A stretch of 48,404 nucleotides of DNA, from positions 1 to 48,404 of the forward strand of contig NZ_JIBT01000010.1 of assembly GCF_001039575.1 (NCBI RefSeq), written 5' to 3'. This DNA comes from Halomonas sp. PR-M31 (GTDB lineage Bacteria > Pseudomonadota > Gammaproteobacteria > Pseudomonadales > Halomonadaceae). A model generated the notes under the pieces. That model saw nothing but the letters and a program-made list of their open reading frames with translations. It searched no databases and had not been told where the DNA came from. Shown in pieces: positions 1-8,597 of the stretch. How positions within the stretch are numbered: position 1 is the stretch's first letter; each line of letters opens with the position of its first letter. A program made the translations under genes and the position numbers.

Positions 1-329
1 TGCTTTGGTAACTCGATCGATGCTCAGACTACGTAGCTCATCGTCATGCTCAGCGTCGTGCTGTACATCGATCGTGCTCACGTACGTAGCTGTACTCGTC
101 GATGCTCAGACGTACGTAGCTGTCATCGATCGATGCTCAGACGTACGTAGCTGTACATCGATCGATGCTCAGACGTACGTAGCTGTACATCGATCGATGC
201 TCAGACGTACGTAGCTGTACATCGATCGATGCTCAGACGTACGTAGCTGTACATCGATCGATGCTCAGACGTACGTAGCTGTACATCGATCGATGCTCAG
301 ACGTACGTAGCTGTACATCGATCGATGCT
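1..329. repeat. 32-bp tandem repeat array at the window edge
   Basis: Near-perfect head-to-tail units of 32 bp start at 141, 173, 205, 237, 269 and 301, the last cut off at about 329. Earlier units at 110 (31 bp) and 80 (30 bp) carry single-base losses, and 1-79 holds only scrambled pieces of the same unit. The unit is built from short palindromic words (ACGTACGT, AGCT, GTAC, ATCGATCGAT) and ends in GCTCAG. There are no spacers, so it is not CRISPR. Because 32 is not a multiple of 3, it cannot encode a repeated peptide in one frame. The decay towards base 1 fits either a true minisatellite or a noisy read end at a contig edge. Confidence 0.9.
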
Positions 330-1008
330 AAAACTCCTTAGCGACTCGAAATCAGATTTTAAAATAATCATTGTTGGAATAGCTAAAACCGGCGAAGAAT
401 TAACGGCAGGACACCCATCTGTTGAAAGGTGTCTGAAAGAAGTTCTACTACAAAGAATGAGCGATGATTCTTTAAGAAAAATAATTCTGAACGGGATGAA
501 AAAAATTGATTTAGTTTTATCTGATGAAGCAGTAGAAAAGATTATAAATATAAGCGCGGGTTTCCCACACTTCACTCACCTAATATGTTTGAAATGTGCA
601 GAAAATGCTTTGACATCGCATACAAAGCATATTGGAGAGAGATGCTTGGAAACCTCTCTTAAAGCATCGGTAGAAGAATCAGAAGGCGCTTTAAAAAGAG
701 TCTTTGACACTACTTTGAGAAATCTTTCAAAGCCGCAAGAATATCGACTCTTGTTATTAGCGGCCGCCAATTGTAAAACTCCAGAGTTCAGAATATCTGA
801 AGTCAACAAAAAGCTGGATAAAATTCTCAACATAACAATCGACCCTAACATTCTCAGCCGAAGGCTAGGAACGTTGGCCAAAGGCAACAGAAGTACAATA
901 TTATGCAAACCTGCTCGCGGAGTATTCCAGTTCACTGATCCAAGGATGCCATGTTTTGTTAAAATGGCACTTAATAACGAAAAAATGAAAACATCTAATA
1001 AAAACTAA
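325..1008 (+). pseudogene. AAA-family ATPase, C-terminal fragment fused to the repeat
   Basis: The 227-residue frame opens at an ATG inside the last repeat unit and reads straight into unique, clearly AT-rich DNA. Its start resembles a sensor-1 strand (FKIIIVGIA), and GFPHFTHLICL near residue 80 resembles the sensor-2/lid segment of Orc1/Cdc6- or TniB-like AAA ATPases. It ends in a winged-helix-like region. Walker A and Walker B, which should lie upstream, are absent, so the N-terminal half is missing and its place is taken by the tandem array. No plausible ribosome site precedes the ATG. It is most likely a remnant or an assembly-truncated gene. Base composition differs strongly from the rest of the window, suggesting acquired DNA. 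The exact subfamily is uncertain. Confidence 0.6.
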
Positions 1009-1153
1009 AACCTATCTTACGACATTCGCTTAACCGAGCACCAGGTTAGCGGTGCGCCAAACTGAGATTGGTGGGCTAGTAAGACTTAAGCTGTGCCGTA
1101 AGGCATGGCCCAAAATATTTCAACAACCTTCAACCCTATTGCCGGGTGATAGT

Positions 1154-1172
1154 CTTCTACCCTCGATAGAAG
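1154..1172. promoter_or_regulatory. Inverted repeat just upstream of mntA
   Basis: CTTCTA (1154-1159) and TAGAAG (1167-1172) form a 6-bp inverted repeat with a 7-base spacer. It ends on the likely Shine-Dalgarno GAAGGG, 8 bases before the mntA ATG. It could be an operator for autoregulation or a hairpin masking the ribosome site. The rest of the 1009-1153 gap shows nothing I can name. Confidence 0.3.
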
Positions 1173-1179
1173 GGCCTAC

Positions 1180-1581
1180 ATGCACTACGAGCAGGCGATT
1201 CTGCCCAGGCTAATCGATCTGGCATCTAAGGACGACGCTATCGCCGTGCTCTGGCTATACGGCTCCCATGCCAAGGGTACCGCTACCAAAGATAGCGACT
1301 TTGACTTGGCGGTGGCTTTTCGTCAGCCCGGCGGCGAGCCATTGGAGCGTCGCCTGCGGCCTGAGCTTTTGGCCCAGAGCTGGCAGGATGCCCTCGAACT
1401 GCCGGAACACCTGCTCTCCATTGTCGACATCAATCTGGCGCCGATAACGCTTGCCCACGTCATCATTCGCACCGGGCGCGAACTGCAGGTCAACGACCCG
1501 CTGCGGCTGGCCCGTGAAGAGAACCGCATTACCTCGATGTGGGAGCTGGACTACCAGTACCATTTGCGCCATTTCAGCTGA
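1180..1581 (+). CDS. mntA: MntA-type nucleotidyltransferase antitoxin (type VII TA)
   Basis: This 133-residue protein has the minimal nucleotidyltransferase signature GSX10DXD: G28-S29 followed by D40-F41-D42. That matches MntA antitoxins, which in the characterised Shewanella system inactivate the HepT RNase by transferring AMP groups to a tyrosine near its active site. Length is normal for the family. The start is supported by GAAGGG upstream. The stop is followed after 12 bases by the hepT reading frame, as expected for a bicistronic TA operon. All catalytic acidic residues are present, so the enzyme looks functional although its partner toxin is broken. GC content is higher than in the ATPase fragment upstream. 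Confidence 0.88.
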   Translation: MHYEQAILPRLIDLASKDDAIAVLWLYGSHAKGTATKDSDFDLAVAFRQPGGEPLERRLRPELLAQSWQDALELPEHLLSIVDINLAPITLAHVIIRTGRELQVNDPLRLAREENRITSMWELDYQYHLRHFS

Positions 1582-1593
1582 CGGGAGCCTATT

Positions 1594-1998
1594 GTGGAAC
1601 AGGAATACGCCGCTGCCCTGCGCGAACATATTGCTACACTCTCCGAGGAGCTTGAGCAGCTTCATCAGGCGGCGCAGCAACCTCAAGGCCTGAATCCGCT
1701 TCTCTACCGCGCAGCTGAGCGCAACTTGTAGCTGTTGACAGAAGCCTGTATCGGCATAGCAAAACGAAAGCTCAAATCGCTAGGCGCCGTGGTGCCAGGC
1801 GAGGCACGACAGGCATTCGCCAAGCTGCAGTCTCTGGGACACGAAGCCGGCAGCATTCCCTAGAACAAGGTCGTCGGGCTTCGCAATGCACTGGTTCATG
1901 GCTACCTAAACCTAGACGCAGAAATCGTTGTGGCCGTCGTCCGCCAGCGCCAATATCAGGCGCTGATCGACTTTGCCAATGCCCAGCTTGGTAAGTGA
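1594..1998 (+). pseudogene. hepT: HepT (HEPN) ribonuclease toxin, interrupted by two amber codons
   Basis: Translation from GTG 1594 (preceded by GGGAG) to TGA 1996-1998 gives 134 codons, the normal HepT length. It is interrupted by TAG at 1729-1731 (codon 46) and 1861-1863 (codon 90). Both stops are one transition away from a fitting codon: CAG (Gln) and TGG (Trp). After the second stop the HEPN motif RX4HXY is intact: R97, H102, Y104. Y104 corresponds to the tyrosine modified by MntA in the Shewanella homologue. The reading frame is otherwise unbroken, so decay appears recent, or the stops are read through, or they are sequence errors. The neighbouring antitoxin mntA is intact, as expected after loss of toxicity. 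Confidence 0.85.
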
Positions 1999-2048
1999 CC
2001 GATCGATCGGCCTGATCTGCAAGAAATCACCTCACTTTAGCGCCATCT

Positions 2049-2096
2049 TTGTCTTTGCAAAGACAAGACTACCTATTATAGTATTCGCAAAGATAA
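2049..2096 (+). promoter_or_regulatory. Palindromic operator and promoter of the xre-res operon
   Basis: A perfect 18-bp palindrome (TTGTCTTTGCAAAGACAA, 2049-2066) is followed by an imperfect half copy (TTCGCAAAGATAA, 2084-2096). A possible sigma-70 promoter is interleaved: -35 TTGCAA (2055-2060), 16-base spacer, -10 TATAGT (2077-2082). The placement suits autorepression by the Xre antitoxin encoded 20 bases downstream. That regulation is inferred from the family; the symmetry itself is directly visible. Confidence 0.65.
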
Positions 2097-2115
2097 AGGT
2101 AGGGCTGAAAACACT

Positions 2116-2514
2116 ATGCAACTTCAAGAAGCCGTCAGTCACGACAAGGCCGCCGCCGCTACCGGTTTGAAGACGGCGGTACGTATCTTGGATAAGTGGG
2201 GCGCCAGCGGTGAACAAGGTGAAGCTATCTTGCGGGTGTCACACAGTACCTATGCTCGAGCGCGCAATAGCAGCGTGCAAACCATTAAGCTCGATCGCGA
2301 TCAGCTGACGCGGATCAGTTACGTATTGAACATTCATGCTGCCCTGCGCCTTCTCTTCGACAATCCCGAGAATCTTTATGGGTTCATGAAGATGGCCAAC
2401 GATAATCCCTATTTTGAAGGTCGCTCTCCCTTGGAGATTCTTGGTTGCGGTGATTTTTCAGCGCTCTATGAAATCTTCAAGCGTATCGATGCACTGCGCG
2501 GCGCCCAATGGTAA
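2116..2514 (+). CDS. Xre/MbcA/ParS-type antitoxin of a RES toxin
   Basis: This 132-residue protein has the layout of Xre antitoxins paired with RES toxins. An N-terminal helix-turn-helix region (about residues 15-80) is followed by a C-terminal DUF2384 toxin-binding domain, recognisable by GRSPLEILGCGDF and ending in RIDALRGAQW. The last residues of this family normally insert into the toxin active site. The stop codon overlaps the res ATG by 7 bases, implying translational coupling. The upstream palindrome and its half copy are the likely operator. The gene looks intact. Its role is to neutralise the RES toxin and, by analogy, to repress its own promoter. Confidence 0.88.
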   Translation: MQLQEAVSHDKAAAATGLKTAVRILDKWGASGEQGEAILRVSHSTYARARNSSVQTIKLDRDQLTRISYVLNIHAALRLLFDNPENLYGFMKMANDNPYFEGRSPLEILGCGDFSALYEIFKRIDALRGAQW

Positions 2515-3203
2515 GCGCCGCTGACCTTCCCGTTTTGTCAGGGCGGCAAGTCACGAGCTACCGATTGATCAACAGCAAGTTTCCACCCATCAGCCTGTTC
2601 GACGATGTAGCCGACAGCGAAGAGTTCGAAACGCTCTATGCACTGCAGGCGTTGACCAACCCCAGGCTGCAAAACGAGGTCGGCAATTTAACGCTTCTTC
2701 CAAGCAGCGAAATTCCCTTCGGCATTCAAGGTTGCTCCTACGCAGCGGCTCCTTTCACTCACGTCAATCCGGAGGGTTCGAGGTTTAGCGATGGAAGCTT
2801 TGGTGTGCTCTATTTGGCCGACTCCTTTACCACCGCCATTGCCGAGGTCAAATACCACCAGCAGCGTTACTGGAGCCGAGTTCCTGAACTCCGCTATGAG
2901 CGCTTCGTTTTCCGCGGTCTCAAGGGTAATTTCGGGGAAGCCGGATTACGCGACGCCCAGACGCTGCCCAGCGATCATCCTATCTATCATCCCGACGACT
3001 ACCGCGAACCACGCCTGCTCGGCAGCGATGTACGCAAGCAACAGGACAATGGCATCCGCTACCATTCGGTGCGCCAGCCTAGCGCGACCTGCTGGGCACT
3101 GATGACACCTCGCTGCGTAACGTCCATCATTCAGACAGCTCACCTGGAAATGATCTGGAATGGATCAATCACCGATATCAATTGGCTCACTTCCCAGGAG
3201 TGA
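2508..3203 (+). CDS. RES-domain toxin (NAD+-degrading family)
   Basis: This 231-residue protein is a full-length RES-domain toxin. Family landmarks are R19 in the YRL segment, the GSRFSDGSFGVLYLAD block (R92, Y102), E113 in TTAIAEVKYH, and a C-terminal NGIRYHSVRQP segment carrying the conserved serine. Characterised RES toxins (for example MbcT and ParT relatives) deplete NAD+ or modify proteins with ADP-ribose. Which reaction applies here cannot be read from sequence. It overlaps the antitoxin by 7 bases. No internal stop or frameshift is visible, so unlike hepT nearby this pair appears active. About 150 bases without a recognisable gene follow. Confidence 0.88.
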   Translation: MVSAADLPVLSGRQVTSYRLINSKFPPISLFDDVADSEEFETLYALQALTNPRLQNEVGNLTLLPSSEIPFGIQGCSYAAAPFTHVNPEGSRFSDGSFGVLYLADSFTTAIAEVKYHQQRYWSRVPELRYERFVFRGLKGNFGEAGLRDAQTLPSDHPIYHPDDYREPRLLGSDVRKQQDNGIRYHSVRQPSATCWALMTPRCVTSIIQTAHLEMIWNGSITDINWLTSQE

Positions 3204-3353
3204 TTGCATTCACGCACTACCCCATATGAACGACGCGAGCGCCACGACGCCATTCGACAATGAGTGACTGACCGGCCTTGTTACACAAGCCTTGATCGCA
3301 GTCATGTTGGCCACGTGGGGAAGGTGTTATCGTCACTTAAAGGAGGAAAACTC

Positions 3354-3467
3354 ATGACCGATAGCAAAAGCATCATCAAGCGGATCTACGTACCCACCCA
3401 CGTTCGCCAGTTGCCTAACGGCGATCGAGTCACGATTCCCGGCCACTATAAAGAGTCGTCGCGCTGA
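3354..3467 (+). CDS. 37-residue conserved-looking small protein of unknown function
   Basis: ATG 3354 lies 5 bases after a very strong Shine-Dalgarno (AAAGGAGG), and a terminator begins 11 bases after the stop, so this is a self-contained small gene. The longer in-frame start at 3264 has no such site. The peptide is basic (K, R and H rich) with no membrane segment. It contains HVRQLPNGDRVTIPGHY, reminiscent of the short Arg/Pro-Gly-His modules in other uncharacterised small bacterial proteins. I do not recognise a named family. Its position just downstream of the RES toxin, but with its own signals, does not establish a link. Confidence 0.65.
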   Translation: MTDSKSIIKRIYVPTHVRQLPNGDRVTIPGHYKESSR

Positions 3468-3477
3468 CAGACCAAAT

Positions 3478-3506
3478 GCCCCATCCTGACGTGGACGGGG
3501 CGTTTT
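3478..3506 (+). terminator. Rho-independent terminator of the small gene
   Basis: GCCCC-A-TCC pairs with GGA-C-GGGGC (stem 3478-3501, one internal mismatch, TGACGT loop), followed by G and TTTT (3503-3506). Confidence 0.75.
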
Positions 3507-5469
<1,963 letters not shown>

Positions 5470-5560
5470 CTGACCATCATCTATTCAGGATTTAGACATT
5501 CGGGTGACCGGCAACCGCTAGCTGTCTGAATGCGTTTGCATAGGCTGAGGGAGATCATTC

Positions 5561-7240
5561 ATGCAGCTACGTGACAGCAATATCGATAAACTGGCCGGTG
5601 AAACCTTCGATGTGCTGATCATTGGTGGTGGCATCAATGGTGCCGCCGCCGCCGCGGCCCTGGCCGGCAAAGGCGTCAATGTGGCCCTGATCGATCGCGG
5701 GGATTTCGCCGGCGGTACCAGCATGCAGTCCTCCAATCTGGTCTGGGGAGGCATCAAGTATATAGAAAGCTACGATTTTGCCCTGGTGCGCAAGCTGTGC
5801 AAGAGCCGCAACCATCTGATCGAAAGCTTTCCCTCGACGGTTCAGGAAATCCGCTTCTTGACCACCATTACCCAGGGCTTTCGCTATCATCCTCGGTTCC
5901 TATGGGCCGGTGCCTGGCTCTACTGGTTCATGGGCAATTGCTTTACGAAAACCCCCCGGTTCCTGTCTCCCAAGGCCATCAAGCACCGCGAAGCGATCAT
6001 CGATACCGAGGAAGCCGTGGGCGGCTTCGAATACTCCGATGCCTATCTGCACGACAACGACGCGCGATTCGTCTTCAACTTCGTGCGCACCGCACTGAAC
6101 CACGGCGCCGTGGCCGCCAACTATGTCGAATCCCAGGGCGCGCAGCGTGAAAACGAGGGCTGGATCACCCGGGCCTGCAATGTGATGACCGGCGATACCT
6201 TCGATATTCGCGCCAAGGTACTGATCAACGCAGCCGGCCCCTGGGTCGATCAGCACAACACCCTGAGCAAGCAGAAAACAGCGCACAAGCACGCCTACTC
6301 CAAGGGCATTCATCTGATCGTGCCGAGGCTTACGGACAACCGACGGGTGCTGGCCTTCTTCGACGACGAAGGCCGCCTGTTCTTCGTCATTCCCATGGGC
6401 AGGCGAACCTGCATCGGCACCACGGACACCCGCATGGAAAACCCGGAGGCGCGTGTCACCGAGGAGGACATCCAGTTCGTGCTGGACAACATCAACAAGC
6501 GCCTCGACATGGACAAGCCCATCCGCCGGGACGACATCATCGCCACTCGCTGCGGCGTACGCTCCCTGGCGATCAAGCCCAGCAGCGGCGGCAAGCGAGA
6601 CTTCCTGCAGCTGTCTCGCAAACACGCCATTGACACTCAGGAAGACGATGCCCATATCAGCATCTTCGGCGGTAAGCTGACGGACTGCCTGAACGTGGGG
6701 GAGGAAGTCATCGCCGAAGTGAAACGCCTCGGGATAGGAATTCCCCATCCGGACTATCGCTGGTACGGCGAGTCCCCGGAAGCGGTCAGGCAAGAATTTT
6801 TCCATCAGGCCAAACTGATGAAGCTGGATGCCCTGACTCCGAAAGAATCCGTCGAGCATCTCTCGACGCGCCTCTGGCGGCGCTACGGCGCCTATGCCTT
6901 GGCCATGCTCGAGGACATTCGCGAGGACCCACGCCAGGGCGAGCTTTTGATCGAGGGCACCGAATATCTGCGCTGCGAGCTGCGCCACGCCAAGCATCGG
7001 GAAATGATCACTAAGCTCGAAGACTTCCTGCGTCGTCGCTCGAAAATATCCTTGGTGGTGGAGCGGGCCAGGATTCGCCAGTCACCGGGCTTGAAAGAGG
7101 CCTGTGAAATCCTGTTTGGCGATCAGGCCCAAGAACGCTTCAACGAGTACTTCGCGGATACCGCCGATCAGCCGACCCAGTCCCTGGGTGACAGCGCCGA
7201 ATCGGACAATTCGACACGCTCCGAAACGCTGCAGTGGTAA
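5561..7240 (+). CDS. glpD: Aerobic glycerol-3-phosphate dehydrogenase, FAD-dependent
   Basis: This 559-residue enzyme oxidises glycerol 3-phosphate to dihydroxyacetone phosphate at the inner membrane and passes electrons to quinone. The N-terminal FAD-binding dinucleotide fold is clear (DVLIIGGGINGAAAA, residues 18-32), followed by GGTSMQSSNLVWGG, the DAO-family core with NAAGPWVD, and IFGGKLTD near residue 370. A GlpD-type C-terminal helical domain follows. The last 30 or so residues form an extra acidic tail. ATG 5561 is preceded by GGGAGA. With glpK upstream it completes glycerol use. It could equally be described as GlpA-like, but no glpBC accompanies it. Confidence 0.93.
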   Translation: MQLRDSNIDKLAGETFDVLIIGGGINGAAAAAALAGKGVNVALIDRGDFAGGTSMQSSNLVWGGIKYIESYDFALVRKLCKSRNHLIESFPSTVQEIRFLTTITQGFRYHPRFLWAGAWLYWFMGNCFTKTPRFLSPKAIKHREAIIDTEEAVGGFEYSDAYLHDNDARFVFNFVRTALNHGAVAANYVESQGAQRENEGWITRACNVMTGDTFDIRAKVLINAAGPWVDQHNTLSKQKTAHKHAYSKGIHLIVPRLTDNRRVLAFFDDEGRLFFVIPMGRRTCIGTTDTRMENPEARVTEEDIQFVLDNINKRLDMDKPIRRDDIIATRCGVRSLAIKPSSGGKRDFLQLSRKHAIDTQEDDAHISIFGGKLTDCLNVGEEVIAEVKRLGIGIPHPDYRWYGESPEAVRQEFFHQAKLMKLDALTPKESVEHLSTRLWRRYGAYALAMLEDIREDPRQGELLIEGTEYLRCELRHAKHREMITKLEDFLRRRSKISLVVERARIRQSPGLKEACEILFGDQAQERFNEYFADTADQPTQSLGDSAESDNSTRSETLQW

Positions 7241-7351
7241 GCAGTGCAAAAGGCACCCGGTTCTTTTGGCCCGAAGCTTTTTTGCGGCCAAAGACGATTG
7301 AAGCACTATGTCTCTTATTAGAGCAGCTTCATGGTGTAATAATGGCTAGGA

Positions 7352-7370
7352 TACAAATCCTACATTTGTA
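7352..7370. promoter_or_regulatory. TetR-like operator palindrome before the RND pump
   Basis: TACAAAT (7352-7358) and ATTTGTA (7364-7370) form a perfect 7-bp inverted repeat with a 5-base centre. An outer 6-bp repeat (TAGAGC 7319-7324 / GCTCTA 7384-7389) frames it. Short AT-rich palindromes like this are typical TetR/AcrR-family operators at efflux genes. No regulator gene lies next to it. Confidence 0.5.
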
Positions 7371-7409
7371 GTCATAAAATGACGCTCTAGTTCTCTTTCT
7401 TTCACGATC

Positions 7410-8597
7410 GTGGTCGCCATGCCATCAGCTTGTTTTTTCCTGGAATTTTCGCAACGCCTGCAACATCGCCTGCCACGCTTGAACGTCGTCGTCACACCTG
7501 TATTTCTTGCGCTTACGCTGCTGATCGCCTGCTTCTCCCCCCGGCTGTTCGCTCAGCAGCCCGGTAATGGCTCTGAAGTGACCGCCGTCATCGGGGCGCA
7601 GGCCATTCTCACGGATTGGTCGGACCCGCTGGCCGCCTTGGGCACACTGCGGGCCAACGAAAGCGTCACCCTGTCATCCACGGTGACCGATACCGTGGAA
7701 GCACTCAATTTCGAAGGCAGCGAAAAGGTGGCGAAAGGTCAGGTACTGGTACGCCTGTCCGCCCAGGAAGAGCTCGCCGACCTGAAAGTTGCTCAGACGC
7801 TGCGTGAAGAGCGGGCCAACGCGGTGCAGCGCCTGGCCAGATTGCAGCAGCGCGATCTGGCGCCCTTGGCGGATCTCGAGGACAGTCGTACCCAGCTGCG
7901 CCAGGTCGAGGCCGAAATCCAGGCGCTTCAGGCACGACTCGACGACCACACCCTGCGCGCCCCTTTTGCCGGCGTCGTCGGCGCCCGCCAGATCAGTGTC
8001 GGCACTCTGGTGACCCCGGGCAGCGAGCTTGCGACCCTGGATGACGTGGATCGATTGAAGCTCGATTTTCGCATCCCCGAGGTGCAGCTCGGCATGATGG
8101 CGGTCGGTCTTTCCATCGTCGCCACCAGCAGCGCCTATCCGGACGAGGTGTTTGAAGGCACCGTCAGCACCATCGACTCCCGGGTCGATCCCATCAGCCG
8201 CAGCGTCGGAGTGCGCGCTCTGTTGGACAACGATGAGCGCCTGCTGCGTCCGGGCATGCTGATGCGCGTAAAAGTGGCCCGCGCGCCCCGCCAGACCCTG
8301 GTGATCCCTGAAAGCGCACTGGTGCCTCAGGGCCGGCGTCAGTATGTGTGGGTCGTGGTGCAGGTGGAAAATGACGAGGCCGAAGGTGCTCCGGTCGAGC
8401 GCCGGGAAGTGGAAATCGGCTCTCGTCGGGAGGGGGAAGTCGAGATCCTCGAAGGCCTCGAGGAAGATGACATGGTGGTCAGCCACGGCGGCGATCGTCT
8501 GCGTCAGGGCGTTCGCGTCCGTCTGATCGGCGTCGTCGACGAGAACACCAGCGTCAGCGAGATTCTCGATGCCCAGCGCAGCGAGGACGACACCTGA
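7410..8597 (+). CDS. RND efflux periplasmic adaptor (membrane fusion protein)
   Basis: This adaptor of about 395 residues links an inner-membrane RND pump to an outer-membrane channel. The N-terminus has a hydrophobic segment (VFLALTLLIACFSPRLFA), likely a signal peptide or anchor. A split lipoyl domain follows around residues 80-115 and 185-210 (RAPFAGVVGARQISVGTLV), enclosing a short coiled-coil hairpin (about 120-180), then beta-barrel and membrane-proximal domains. The longest frame uses GTG 7410; ATG 7419 is an equally possible start, and neither has a strong ribosome site. Its stop overlaps the pump start by one base. The palindrome about 50 bases upstream suggests TetR-type control. 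No outer-membrane factor gene is nearby, so a TolC-like partner must come from elsewhere. Confidence 0.9.
   Translation: MVAMPSACFFLEFSQRLQHRLPRLNVVVTPVFLALTLLIACFSPRLFAQQPGNGSEVTAVIGAQAILTDWSDPLAALGTLRANESVTLSSTVTDTVEALNFEGSEKVAKGQVLVRLSAQEELADLKVAQTLREERANAVQRLARLQQRDLAPLADLEDSRTQLRQVEAEIQALQARLDDHTLRAPFAGVVGARQISVGTLVTPGSELATLDDVDRLKLDFRIPEVQLGMMAVGLSIVATSSAYPDEVFEGTVSTIDSRVDPISRSVGVRALLDNDERLLRPGMLMRVKVARAPRQTLVIPESALVPQGRRQYVWVVVQVENDEAEGAPVERREVEIGSRREGEVEILEGLEEDDMVVSHGGDRLRQGVRVRLIGVVDENTSVSEILDAQRSEDDT

Noticed and set aside
5-214. Open reading frame through the tandem repeat
   Set aside because: It is a by-product of a stop-poor repeat with no ribosome site; the 32-bp period shifts frame at each unit.
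80-329. CRISPR array
   Set aside because: Units follow each other without spacers, and no cas genes are nearby.
5900-6997. 365-codon antisense frame inside glpD
   Set aside because: Shadow of a conserved gene on the other strand.
7263-7294. Terminator after glpD (TTTGGCC/GGCCAAA stem)
   Set aside because: The 14-base loop holds the T-run and none follows the stem, so it does not look like an intrinsic terminator.
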